Shown here in pieces: positions 9,721 through 17,733 of a stretch of DNA of 64,000 nt. Within the stretch, counting starts at the first letter, position 1; the number at the start of each line of letters is the position of its first letter. A program made the translations under genes and the position numbers. The notes under the pieces were generated by a model, which worked only from the letters and a program-made list of their open reading frames with translations, was not told the DNA's origin and did no database searches. This DNA comes from an uncultured Bacteriovorax sp. Lineage in GTDB: Bacteria > Bdellovibrionota > Bacteriovoracia > Bacteriovoracales > Bacteriovoracaceae. The stretch is taken from the NCBI GenBank assembly GCA_946481315.1, contig CAMLMH010000004.1:62001-126000 (forward strand), in the 5' to 3' direction.

Positions 9721-10440
9721 TTAAGCGGCAGAACTTTTTCTTTGTTTGCTGGCAGGAATTTTAAAAAACAGAGTTTCTCTGGTTGACAGTGTGGAGGGGA
9801 TTTCTCTCGAGCGGTAGAAATCTTCCCGTTCTGTTGTCCAGGAGTGTTTCGTACTCTCAATCTGCGAGACAGAAAAAGAGAAATCTTTCGTTCTCTCTAC
9901 CAGGCAATGTGCGTGAGGAAGCCAGAAGGAGATGTCTTTGGAATAGAGAAAGACATTCAGCGGTCGCAATTTCATCTGAGATTTTAAGGCCTCAATAAAA
10001 ACATTAAGTGTCTGGGGGTCAAGGTCTTCTTCCGGGCCCTCCAAAAAAAGGAACTGACCTTCAAATAAAAGAGATTTCAGTAAAGAACAGACTTTATTCA
10101 TCTGCGCATCAGACTGCCCGGGATATTCATTGGGCAGGATGATTGTGTCGTAAAGCTTTTCTAAGGCGCGGTTGTCCTGGTGTTTGAGAAAGTCCTGGAA
10201 CTGTCCCACTTTAGATTCTGTCAGTGAGTTGGCGGTGAAATCAATGAGTATGTTCTCATTCAGGGTCATTTCCGGAATAAGCGAAGCAGTGGAGCTTACA
10301 AATGAGAATTTATAGGGAAGCTGAACTTTGTTGAATTTGAGAAAGGACAAAAATTCATTGAGCTTAGACGATGGACCGCAATCATTTCCATAATTGAAAA
10401 GATAGATATTGAATGTCTCATCAAAATTGATACGGGCCAT
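9721..10440 (-). CDS. Unknown protein resembling an ABC ATPase without its catalytic motifs
   Basis: No confident family. The order of short stretches resembles an ABC ATPase. A glycine-rich stretch GNDCGPSSKLNEFL stands where Walker A would be but lacks the Lys. FVSSTASLIPEMTLNENI resembles the Q-loop region but lacks the Gln. FLFLEGPEEDLDPQTL resembles Walker B plus D-loop, with Glu-Gly in place of Asp-Glu. No LSGGQ signature is visible. No signal peptide or membrane segment. AGAGGA before the ATG supports the start. Stops 38 bases upstream of the methyltransferase start on the same strand. If the resemblance is real it is a non-hydrolysing ATPase-like protein; function unknown. Confidence 0.6.
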   Translation of the reverse strand: MARINFDETFNIYLFNYGNDCGPSSKLNEFLSFLKFNKVQLPYKFSFVSSTASLIPEMTLNENILIDFTANSLTESKVGQFQDFLKHQDNRALEKLYDTIILPNEYPGQSDAQMNKVCSLLKSLLFEGQFLFLEGPEEDLDPQTLNVFIEALKSQMKLRPLNVFLYSKDISFWLPHAHCLVERTKDFSFSVSQIESTKHSWTTEREDFYRSREIPSTLSTRETLFFKIPASKQRKSSAA

Positions 10441-10555
10441 ATGTCCTCTTCGACCTTAAAGGGCAGCTGCTTAAAGAAATAATTATCCGCCCAGGAAGCT
10501 CGGATATGAGAAATTTTCACCGCTTAAATTGTTATCAAAAAAAAGAGCAACAAGA

Positions 10556-10561
10556 TATAAT
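10556..10561 (+). promoter_or_regulatory. -10 box in front of a probable leaderless GTG start
   Basis: A perfect TATAAT ends 6 bases before the GTG at 10568. No clear Shine-Dalgarno site and only a weak -35 candidate (TTGTTA, spacing too long). The longer frame from a TTG at 10529 would have to be translated across this box. Confidence 0.45.
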
Positions 10562-10567
10562 AGTTTG

Positions 10568-11782
10568 GTGAAGGAAAAAACGTTCACTAAGACTGTTCTT
10601 GTTGCGATGACTGGTGGATTGGAATCCACGGTTGCCGCCTATCTGTTAAAAAAACAGGGCTATCGCTGTATAGGCATCGGTTTGCAGTTCTTTGCCTCTG
10701 ATGACAATCCCGGACCTTTTGTGGAAGTCATCGTCAATGACCTGACCAAAGTTAAGAGCATCTGTAATTACCTGGATATCCCTTTTTATGCAGTTAATGC
10801 TGCTGAAGTTTTCGCCGATTTCGTACTCGATCCGCTGGTAGGAAGAATTCTTTCAGGCCAGACTTTTGAACCTCTCACTCACATTAATCAGGTACTCTTT
10901 AAGGTGCTCGCTGAAAAGGCACCTAAATTTCAGACGTCGTTGATTGCCACCGGTCATTACGCCAAAGTCCTGAAGAATCAGAAAACCGGGGCCTTCGAAT
11001 TGATGGTTGCCAATGACCTGGAACATGACCAGTCTTATCTCCTTTCCAAGGTTGACCAGTTTCACCTGGAAAATCTTATTCTTCCGCTGGCCGAAATCCG
11101 GAAAAAAGAAGTCGAAAAAATCGGTGAGCTGATTAAAGTTGATTTTATTAAAAGACCTAAGGATAAGTCTTACCAGTTGATGCACGACCCGCGCATGGTT
11201 GAGCTGGTCGAAGAGCGCTCACCGGAGGATTTACGACGTACCGGAAGCATTTACGATTATAGCCTGGAGAGCTCCATCTGCGAACACGATGGCATTCATC
11301 GCTATTATGTCGGACGCAAAAACCTGCCGGGCAAAGGAGAGATAGAAATTGATCCGGAGAAAATGGTCATTTCAATCGTGCCATACAAAGGAAATATATT
11401 TGTTGATTATCCACACCGGCTTAAACATCAACAAGTTTTAGTGAATAGTTTTACACCATCTATGCATCTGGATATGTCGCTGCCTCTTTCGGCCTATGCC
11501 AAGCTCGGCCCGCAAAGCGAAAAAATTCCATGTAAAGTTCTTTTTAAAAATAACAATATGGCCTTGGTGGAATTTGAACAGGAACGACCCGGATTACTTG
11601 TCCCCGGGCAGTTTTTGGTCTTATACAATCGGCAGGGCGACCGTGGTAAGATTCTGGGATCTGCAACCGTTGAAGTGGCCGGAATCTTTGATGACTACGG
11701 ATATAATACACTTCCAAAGATAAAAGAGGATCCTGATGAACCCGAAGTTCCGGTTCGTGAAAACGATATTCTGCGTTTCTAG
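10568..11782 (+). CDS. MnmA-like protein lacking both catalytic cysteines
   Basis: Clearly homologous to tRNA 2-thiouridylase MnmA over its length: an N-terminal PP-loop (MTGGLESTVAAYLL), the ATGHYAKV motif, the DQSYLLSK block and the C-terminal barrel region. It differs from the intact mnmA 1 kb downstream at every key point. The PP-loop SGGVDSS is TGGLEST, the segment with the first catalytic Cys (NPDILCNR) is replaced by a Cys-free PLTHINQV, and the second (GICFIGE) is replaced by SYQLMHD. Thiolation chemistry should therefore be impossible; it may bind tRNA or ATP, or do something new. I chose GTG 10568 because a TATAAT lies just before it. Its end overlaps the next gene by 47 bases. Confidence 0.75.
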   Translation: MKEKTFTKTVLVAMTGGLESTVAAYLLKKQGYRCIGIGLQFFASDDNPGPFVEVIVNDLTKVKSICNYLDIPFYAVNAAEVFADFVLDPLVGRILSGQTFEPLTHINQVLFKVLAEKAPKFQTSLIATGHYAKVLKNQKTGAFELMVANDLEHDQSYLLSKVDQFHLENLILPLAEIRKKEVEKIGELIKVDFIKRPKDKSYQLMHDPRMVELVEERSPEDLRRTGSIYDYSLESSICEHDGIHRYYVGRKNLPGKGEIEIDPEKMVISIVPYKGNIFVDYPHRLKHQQVLVNSFTPSMHLDMSLPLSAYAKLGPQSEKIPCKVLFKNNNMALVEFEQERPGLLVPGQFLVLYNRQGDRGKILGSATVEVAGIFDDYGYNTLPKIKEDPDEPEVPVRENDILRF

Positions 11783-12776
11783 TTTTTTGCTCACATCATC
11801 ATTCGCATCTGCTTTTGAAATAAAAGATTATGAAAAGAAAATTAAAAATGGCTACGCCATTCGCAACGTTGTGGATAAGCTTTCACGGAAAAAATTAGAA
11901 GACAATCTTCGTAATTTTTTGATGACAGGAAGACCGTCACGTATACCAGGCACTCCAGGCCACACAAAGGCCCAGGTCTTTATTGAGGAGAAGTTAAAGG
12001 AATTCACCAAAGACGGATCATCTGTCTACTCGCGGGAAGAATTTGCTGTAGGTGAAGCTGCTCAGAATATCAAAGGCACCAATTTTATCTGGGAAAAAAA
12101 AGGATCAACATTTCCGCTGGAAGTGATAATTTTGGGAGCGCATTTTGATACATCCGTATCTGCTGAACAAAAAAATAAAAAGATGGAATTACCGGGTGCA
12201 GACAATAATGCTTCCGGAACAGTTGCCCTATTATCGATGATTGAAATTTTATCCAGATTAGATCTTCCAAAAACTGTCAGAGTTGTTTTCTTCGATGCTG
12301 AAGGTGCAGAACAACTTGGTTCAAAACATTACCTGGAAAAATTTATACCCGCTATCGGCAATCAGCGCATATTGGGATTTATCGAAGTGAAAATGATAGG
12401 GCACGATTCAAAACGGGAAGATAAAACTGGAAAACTGGGCAATATGAAATTCTATACCCGAACTAAAAATGACAAGGGAATTGAGCTCGATGAGGCCCTT
12501 GCCGTATTGATGCAAGAACGGGGAAAGAAACACTACCCACTTATCGATATGGGAATTGAAGCCCTTCCGGCAACAAAAGTTATCGATTCCGCACCCGCAT
12601 TCTGGCAACTGGGCATTCCGGGCATTATTGTCTCGGGAGACAGACAAAATGATTTTAATCCCCGCTATCAGACCAGCAATGATTTTTTTGAGACTCTCAA
12701 TCTCATGACTTACAACAATGTTTTCAGGTTCCTTACCACTGCCGTACTGGCATGGAATTATGACATAGTTAAATAG
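11736..12776 (+). CDS. Exported M28 peptidase-like protein, probably inactive
   Basis: A Sec signal peptide (about residues 1-26, ending SFASAFE) precedes an M28 aminopeptidase fold. Matching blocks are GAHFDTS (His136), PGADNNASG (Asp156), FFDAEGAEQLGS (Glu189), VKMIGHD and NPRYQTSNDFFETL. Three metal ligands of active M28 enzymes appear replaced: the second Glu of the E-E pair is Gly190, the Asp/Glu before MIG is Lys219, and the late His is Gln312. It should not hold two zinc ions, so activity is doubtful. An AGAGGA site precedes the ATG inside the end of the MnmA-like gene, so the two are translationally coupled although one product is cytoplasmic and the other exported. Confidence 0.78.
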   Translation: MNPKFRFVKTIFCVSSFLLTSSFASAFEIKDYEKKIKNGYAIRNVVDKLSRKKLEDNLRNFLMTGRPSRIPGTPGHTKAQVFIEEKLKEFTKDGSSVYSREEFAVGEAAQNIKGTNFIWEKKGSTFPLEVIILGAHFDTSVSAEQKNKKMELPGADNNASGTVALLSMIEILSRLDLPKTVRVVFFDAEGAEQLGSKHYLEKFIPAIGNQRILGFIEVKMIGHDSKREDKTGKLGNMKFYTRTKNDKGIELDEALAVLMQERGKKHYPLIDMGIEALPATKVIDSAPAFWQLGIPGIIVSGDRQNDFNPRYQTSNDFFETLNLMTYNNVFRFLTTAVLAWNYDIVK

Positions 12777-12803
12777 CCAAAAACGAAAAGTGCTGGTAAA
12801 ACC

Positions 12804-13955
12804 ATGGTCATGCGCGCTCCTAATGAAAATTCAGGCAAAACAGTTGTCGTCGGTATGTCCGGCGGTGTGGATTCCTCTGTCTGCGCGGCCCTTTTGAAAG
12901 AGCAAGGTTATCACGTTATCGGACTCTTCATGAAAAACTGGGAAGAGCTCGATGAACACGGCGTCTGTCAGTCTTCCAAAGAATATGCCGATGTCGTCGC
13001 TGTCTGTGAAAAACTGGACATTCCCTATTACTCAGTGGATTTTATCGAAGAGTATCGCAGCCAGGTGTTTGCTCATTTTGTGGAAGAGTACAAGTTAGGT
13101 TTTACTCCGAATCCCGATATTCTTTGTAACCGTGAAATTAAATTTAAAGTTTTTTTTGATAAGGCAATGGAGATGGGCGCCGATTACCTGGCCACCGGAC
13201 ACTACTGTCAAAATGATTTTGACGGTGTTAATCACCACTTGAAAAAAGGTGCTGATCCGCTCAAAGATCAGAGTTATTTTCTTTATACAATAAAAAAAGA
13301 AACCCTCTCCAAAGTTCTGTTTCCCATAGGACATTTGCCAAAAGCAGAAGTCAGAAAAATTGCCGCTCAGTATGAACTCTCGACCAGCGAGAAAAAAGAT
13401 TCAACGGGAATTTGTTTTATAGGTGAGAGAAATTTTAAAAATTTTCTTTCAAACTATGTGACGTTTACACCTGGAAATTTTGAAACTCTTGATGGAACCA
13501 TCGTAGGAACTCACACCGGTGCTGTTTATTACACGATCGGACAACGTAAAGGTCTAGGACTCGGTGGACAGGGAGAACCCTGGTTTGTTGTCGGGAAAGA
13601 TATGAGCAGAAACGTCGTTTTGGTGGAAAGAGGTGAGATTCACCCCCATCTCTATTCTGACTCTCTGACAGCAACTGATCTCTCCTTCGTGGCAGGTGAG
13701 TGGAATCACCCTCTGCCTTATCATTGCAAGGCCAAAATCAGGTACCGGCAAAAAGACCAGGAATGTATGATTACCAAGATTGAAGGCGATACCCTGCATG
13801 TCACCTTTAAAACGCCTCAGCGGGCGATTACACCCCGGCAATCAGTTGTTTTCTATGATGGGGATATCTGTCTGGGAGGAGCGATGATTAAAGCGGCCGG
13901 ACCGACTTATTTTGAACTAAATAAAGAACTGCCTACCAGTATTTCGGGTCATTAA
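12804..13955 (+). CDS. mnmA: tRNA-specific 2-thiouridylase
   Basis: Makes 2-thiouridine at wobble position 34 of Lys, Glu and Gln tRNAs using ATP and sulfur relayed to its catalytic cysteines. All hallmarks are present: PP-loop GMSGGVDSSV, NPDILCNREIKF with Cys108, ATGHYC, KDQSYFL, and STGICFIGERNF with Cys204, followed by the YTIGQRKGLGLGG motif and the C-terminal barrel. Length (383) is usual. There are two candidate ATGs at 12804 and 12810. The end overlaps the convergent small Cys protein by 23 bases. Confidence 0.95.
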   Translation: MVMRAPNENSGKTVVVGMSGGVDSSVCAALLKEQGYHVIGLFMKNWEELDEHGVCQSSKEYADVVAVCEKLDIPYYSVDFIEEYRSQVFAHFVEEYKLGFTPNPDILCNREIKFKVFFDKAMEMGADYLATGHYCQNDFDGVNHHLKKGADPLKDQSYFLYTIKKETLSKVLFPIGHLPKAEVRKIAAQYELSTSEKKDSTGICFIGERNFKNFLSNYVTFTPGNFETLDGTIVGTHTGAVYYTIGQRKGLGLGGQGEPWFVVGKDMSRNVVLVERGEIHPHLYSDSLTATDLSFVAGEWNHPLPYHCKAKIRYRQKDQECMITKIEGDTLHVTFKTPQRAITPRQSVVFYDGDICLGGAMIKAAGPTYFELNKELPTSISGH

Positions 13956-14163
13956 AATCTTTTTTACCCCCCTCATCATCACTGTCTTTTTTGACCTTTT
14001 CAGCAAAGGAAGTGCACTCAGAACCAGTCGACTGTTTAACCAGAACATGGGGCATAACTGCTGATTTAAACTGGAAAAGCTTGCACCCGCGCGGGGCATT
14101 TGGGTCAAAAGTGACTTGGTAGTGTATACATCTCATACATTGCGGAGGTTGTTTGCCGGTCAT
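13933..14163 (-). CDS. Small four-cysteine protein (CxxC ... C ... C)
   Basis: A 76-residue protein with Cys in CMRC, RGCKLF and SECTSF. The core CIHYxVTxDPxxPRGCKLFxFKS followed by a Ser-Gly-x-x-Cys block is one I recognise from small bacterial proteins often mislabelled uracil-DNA glycosylase. Four cysteines spaced like this suggest a zinc or iron-sulfur site. The C-terminal 20 residues are charged and variable. An AGGAA site precedes the ATG. Convergent with mnmA, overlapping it by 23 bases. Function unknown. Confidence 0.7.
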   Translation of the reverse strand: MTGKQPPQCMRCIHYQVTFDPNAPRGCKLFQFKSAVMPHVLVKQSTGSECTSFAEKVKKDSDDEGGKKDFNDPKYW

Positions 14164-14310
14164 ATCGTGAAATTCCTATCTGTCACAAATTAAGACATTC
14201 TTTATAAATTCTACATAAGCCCTGAACTTTTTCAAAGTGCCCAATATGGACATGTTAGGATGCCTGAGAGAAAACTTTAACTGTGATTTTTTGGACCAAG
14301 AAGAACCAGC

Positions 14311-14703
14311 ATGAAAAACACGACGACTTTAGAAACCGACAACTTAGTGCTCTTTCCTTCAGCTAAAAACTTTTCGGTAGAAGCTGACCTTTCTGATCTT
14401 TCTGACCCTATGATGGATCTTTTAAATGAATTTTCCCACCTCTCAGATGATGAATTTCCTGACTACCTTGATGATCGTTTTGCAATCGATGACGATGTAT
14501 CACTTCAAGAAGAAGACGGTTCAGAAGCATACAGCTCTCTTGAAGCTTTCATGAACCGCCATAAAAATGAATCGATGAGTTTGTCTCCGGATGAAAAACT
14601 GGCCGCAAAAATCAACGAACAGTTTGAGGCCATTTTAGAAGCGAGAGCGAAAATCAAATTTTACCTCGACGAAATTGATATGTTCTTACCTAAACGCAGA
14701 TAA
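14311..14703 (+). CDS. Acidic protein of unknown function
   Basis: A 130-residue, strongly acidic soluble protein with clusters such as LSDLSDP, LSDDEFPDYLDD and DDDVSLQEEDGSE, then a helical C-terminal half (about residues 85-130) with alternating charge. No signal peptide, membrane segment or known motif. Short Asp/Glu-rich runs and a helical tail could suit a protein-binding or regulatory role, but nothing in the sequence identifies one. It is followed by the hairpin that precedes the VOC-SRPBCC gene. Confidence 0.6.
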   Translation: MKNTTTLETDNLVLFPSAKNFSVEADLSDLSDPMMDLLNEFSHLSDDEFPDYLDDRFAIDDDVSLQEEDGSEAYSSLEAFMNRHKNESMSLSPDEKLAAKINEQFEAILEARAKIKFYLDEIDMFLPKRR

Positions 14704-14727
14704 TCTTCGGCGCGATAATTGAAAGTT

Positions 14728-14756
14728 ATCTCCTTGAGTGACTTATTCAAGGAGAT
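14728..14756 (+). promoter_or_regulatory. Perfect hairpin that covers the ribosome binding site of the next gene
   Basis: ATCTCCTTGA (14728-14737) and TCAAGGAGAT (14747-14756) are perfect 10-base complements with a 9-base loop. The right arm contains the AAGGAG ribosome binding site at 14749-14754, and the ATG follows at 14760. In mRNA this fold would hide the binding site. It could be a temperature- or ligand-controlled translation switch; an operator palindrome is the alternative. Confidence 0.6.
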
Positions 14757-14759
14757 TAT

Positions 14760-15686
14760 ATGATCAAGTCAGATAAAATATTCAGCAGTTTTTCAGTCAA
14801 CGATCTCGACGCAGCTAAAGAATTCTACGCAGGAAAATTAGGTCTAAAATTATGTGAGATCAAAGACAGCAAATGCGGAAGAATGTTGGAAATTCGAGTC
14901 GGAGATAATCAGAAAATATTAATTTATCCTAAAGAAAATCACCGGCCTGCGGACTTCACTATTCTTAATTTGGCAGTTGACGACATTGAGGAGAGTGTGG
15001 ACGAATTACGCCGGCGAGGTATTAAGTTTGAACACTTTGATGGCAATGATGAAAAAGAAATTAATCACAATGGCGGTCCAGAAATAGCATGGTTTAAAGA
15101 TCCCGCAGGAAATTATCTTTCTGTTTTAAAAGAATCACCACTTGAATCAATTAAAGAGGTCAATATGAACATGAATCTAGATGAAATGATCGACAGTCGA
15201 TTGGAGAAAAAACTTTTTATTCCTGAAAGTAAAAGAGAAGTCTTTCGCTATTTTGTAACACCAGAATTGCTTGAAAAATGGTCAGCACCCGATGGAATGA
15301 CTCTGGAAGTTCCGCAAATGGAAGCCAATGTCGGAGGACGCTATCGCTACATTCATAAAAGCGATGAAGGAATCTGGACGTGCAGCGGACAATTTACCAA
15401 CTTTGTTCCGGAAGAATATTTTACTTCAGTTGAAACTGTGGTCGGTCCTGACGGATCTACACTTTTTAAAGATCTTAGTTGCCGTACAGAATTCCGCGAT
15501 GTCGCCGGAGGTTGCGAAGTCCAGATTGTTCAGTCTGGCTTTGAAACAAAAGAGGCGCGCGACGAATGTGAGCAGGGTTGGGATCAGTGTTTAAATAAAC
15601 TGAAATCCCTCATTTCCGGAGATCTTGAGGGACGTAGTACCGGCTTTACCCACCCAGAAGGTGATGATTTGACCAAATTTTACTAG
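14760..15686 (+). CDS. Fusion of a glyoxalase/VOC domain and an SRPBCC (AHSA1-like) domain
   Basis: Residues 1 to about 128 form a glyoxalase/bleomycin-resistance (VOC) domain: a start like FSSFSVNDLDAAKEFY, GLKLCE and the closing IAWFKDPAGNYLSVL. From about residue 135 a START/SRPBCC domain of the AHSA1 type follows (VFRYFVTPELLEKWSAPDG, GGRYRYI and a GWDQCLNKLKSL C-terminal helix). These two are usually separate genes. An internal AAAGAGGT site and ATG at 15165 lie exactly at the junction, so the second domain might also be made alone. Substrates unknown. Translation is probably controlled by the hairpin at 14728-14756. Confidence 0.85.
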   Translation: MIKSDKIFSSFSVNDLDAAKEFYAGKLGLKLCEIKDSKCGRMLEIRVGDNQKILIYPKENHRPADFTILNLAVDDIEESVDELRRRGIKFEHFDGNDEKEINHNGGPEIAWFKDPAGNYLSVLKESPLESIKEVNMNMNLDEMIDSRLEKKLFIPESKREVFRYFVTPELLEKWSAPDGMTLEVPQMEANVGGRYRYIHKSDEGIWTCSGQFTNFVPEEYFTSVETVVGPDGSTLFKDLSCRTEFRDVAGGCEVQIVQSGFETKEARDECEQGWDQCLNKLKSLISGDLEGRSTGFTHPEGDDLTKFY

Positions 15687-15711
15687 AAACGGCTGAAATT
15701 AAAGAAACTTC

Positions 15712-15740
15712 TTGCCAAAAAAAACCTGGGTCACTAAGAT
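15712..15740 (+). promoter_or_regulatory. Promoter of tRNA-Leu
   Basis: TTGCCA (15712-15717), 17 bases, TAAGAT (15735-15740). Transcription would start near 15747, about 13 bases before the mature tRNA. Confidence 0.6.
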
Positions 15741-15759
15741 CGACCCTACCTGATAATGT

Positions 15760-15846
15760 GCCCAGGTGGCGAAATTGGTAGACGCACTACCTTGAGGTGG
15801 TAGCGCCGTAACTGGCATGCTGGTTCGAGTCCAGTCTTGGGCACCA
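15760..15846 (+). tRNA. tRNA-Leu (anticodon GAG)
   Basis: An 87-base cloverleaf with encoded CCA. The acceptor arms GCCCAGG and CTTGGGC pair with one G-U. The D region carries AATTGGTAGACGC, the anticodon loop is CTTGAGG with GAG at its centre, and the long variable arm of a leucine tRNA lies before the T arm GGTTCGAGTCC. Seven T residues follow the CCA directly and may serve as terminator. It stands alone between protein genes. Confidence 0.95.
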
Positions 15847-15890
15847 TTTTTTTAAATATCCATTCAATTTTATTCTCTTCTTATGGCCCG

Positions 15891-15951
15891 TAATGTCATT
15901 ACTCGGACTTGGTAATGGACTAAGATATTACAGTGGCGCCAAAAGTGGCGC
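15891..15951 (+). promoter_or_regulatory. Palindrome and direct repeats upstream of the PAS kinase pair
   Basis: The 136 bases between the tRNA and the kinase gene contain a perfect palindrome TAATGTCATTA (15891-15901) and the direct repeat GTGGCGC at 15933-15939 and 15945-15951 (12-base period). These could be protein binding sites controlling the kinase pair. No convincing -35/-10 pair was found around them. Confidence 0.3.
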
Positions 15952-15981
15952 AAATGTCAATGTCCATCAAGGTTCAATCTC

Positions 15982-17733
15982 ATGGAGAGTACTCAAAAAC
16001 CTCCCCAGTTTTTTAATAAGGATTTGTCCATAAACTCCTTTTTAGAAAATGCTACAGACGCGATTATCCTGATAAATGATCAGGGTTTAATCGTTTTTGG
16101 TAATCGGCCTGCACTCAATCTTTTTGGATATGAGTCCAATGATTTGCTCAATAACAGTGTTGATATTTTGGCCCCTGATCTTTTGAAAAATACTCGCACA
16201 GAGACAGCTTCATTACGCACTTTCTCCGGCCAGAAAAAAGATGGTACTTCAATTCAATTGCAAATTGGCCAAAGTAAGCTCAAATCCAATGAAGAGATAT
16301 TGGATCTTTTTATCATCAGAGAACTGAGCGATCGACAGAAAGAAGAACTGAAATTTAGGGGGTTCCTGGAATCGGCACCTGATGCCGTCGTTGTCATTAA
16401 CAACAAGGGCGATATCGTCATCGTAAATTCTCTAGCAGAGAAAATGTTTGGTTATCAGCACCAGGAATTACTTGGTCAAAAAATAGAAATTTTAGTTCCG
16501 GACAGATATGCAAAAAATCATGTTCATCAGCGTGATGGCTATTTTAAAGAACTGAAAACCAGGCCCATGGGTGAAGGAAAACCGCTCATGGGGAAAAGAA
16601 AGGACGGTTCAGAATTTCCTGTTGAAATAAGCCTAAGCCCTCTGGTGAGCGAACAAGAAACACTTGTCACAAGTATTATCAGAGATATTAGTCCTCGCCT
16701 GAAATTAGAAGCTAAGTTTAAAGGATTACTGGAATCAGCTCCGGATGGAATCGTTGTCGTTGATTCTGAAGGAAAAATTGCAATAGTTAATTCTCAGACG
16801 GAACGCTTATTTGATTACAAACGAGATGAATTAATTGGAAAGCCTATTGAGATACTTGTTCCTGAACGCTACCGAAAAAACCATATCGATTATAGAAACA
16901 CTTACATCAGTCATCCCCAGACAAGACCCATGGGCGCCGGCAGAAGATTAACAGGCAGGAAAAAAGATGGTTCAGAATTTCCTGTTGAAATCAGTCTAAG
17001 TCCTCTACGTCTTGATAATGAAATTCTGGTCACCAGTATTATCAGAGATATTACGGAACGCAGGCAGATTGAAGAGCACATGCAGGCCTCACTGAGAGAA
17101 AAGGAAGCCCTTTTAAAAGAGATTCATCACAGAGTGAAGAATAATCTTCAGGTAACATCCAGCCTGTTAAGGCTTCAGTCCAATTACATTGAAGACCAAA
17201 AATCGCGTGATCTTTTTTCCGAAAGCCAAAACCGCATTAAATCCATGGCCCTGGTTCATGAGAAACTTTATCAATCCAAAGAACTCTCAAAAATCAACTT
17301 CCCTGAATACATTGAATCTCTTTCAGTATTACTTTTTCGGGCCTATGGCGTGGATCGTGATCAAATAGAATTAGAAGTTAAAGGTAGAGAAGTATTCCTG
17401 TCGGTTGAAACTGCAGTTCCGTGCGGTCTCATGATCAATGAACTTGTTTCGAATTGTTTAAAACATGCATTTCCCAAGGGGCGAAAAGGAAAAATCACTG
17501 TCAGTATTAAGCATGATTTCAATGAAAATCATTACTCGCTTGAGGTTTCAGATAACGGTATCGGACTACCTCCGGAACTGGACATTGAGAAAACTGATTC
17601 GTTAGGGCTACAGCTCGTGAGAACGCTCACCAGTCAATTAAATGGTAAATTTCAAGCCCGCTCTGCTCATCCTGGAACTATTATTGAAATTGATTTTTCT
17701 GAGCTAAAGGTCGTGGATCATGAGCAAAATTAA
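15982..17733 (+). CDS. Triple-PAS sensor histidine kinase (HisKA_2 type)
   Basis: A cytoplasmic sensor with no membrane segment. PAS1 spans about residues 15-115, PAS2 about 122-240 and PAS3 about 245-360. PAS2 and PAS3 are very similar (both contain RPMGxG and DGSEFPVEISLSPL), indicating a recent internal duplication. A HisKA_2 dimerisation block follows (EIHHRVKNNLQVTSSLLRLQ, His382/His383), then a HATPase domain with MINELVSNCLKHAF and DNGIGLP. Kinases of this type often serve light, redox or general stress circuits. It overlaps the REC-PAS-kinase gene by 14 bases, so the two proteins are probably made together. Confidence 0.9.
   Translation: MESTQKPPQFFNKDLSINSFLENATDAIILINDQGLIVFGNRPALNLFGYESNDLLNNSVDILAPDLLKNTRTETASLRTFSGQKKDGTSIQLQIGQSKLKSNEEILDLFIIRELSDRQKEELKFRGFLESAPDAVVVINNKGDIVIVNSLAEKMFGYQHQELLGQKIEILVPDRYAKNHVHQRDGYFKELKTRPMGEGKPLMGKRKDGSEFPVEISLSPLVSEQETLVTSIIRDISPRLKLEAKFKGLLESAPDGIVVVDSEGKIAIVNSQTERLFDYKRDELIGKPIEILVPERYRKNHIDYRNTYISHPQTRPMGAGRRLTGRKKDGSEFPVEISLSPLRLDNEILVTSIIRDITERRQIEEHMQASLREKEALLKEIHHRVKNNLQVTSSLLRLQSNYIEDQKSRDLFSESQNRIKSMALVHEKLYQSKELSKINFPEYIESLSVLLFRAYGVDRDQIELEVKGREVFLSVETAVPCGLMINELVSNCLKHAFPKGRKGKITVSIKHDFNENHYSLEVSDNGIGLPPELDIEKTDSLGLQLVRTLTSQLNGKFQARSAHPGTIIEIDFSELKVVDHEQN

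Noticed and set aside
15760..15846. tRNA-Leu as an integration site for a mobile element
   Set aside because: No integrase and no second copy of the tRNA 3' end was found nearby.
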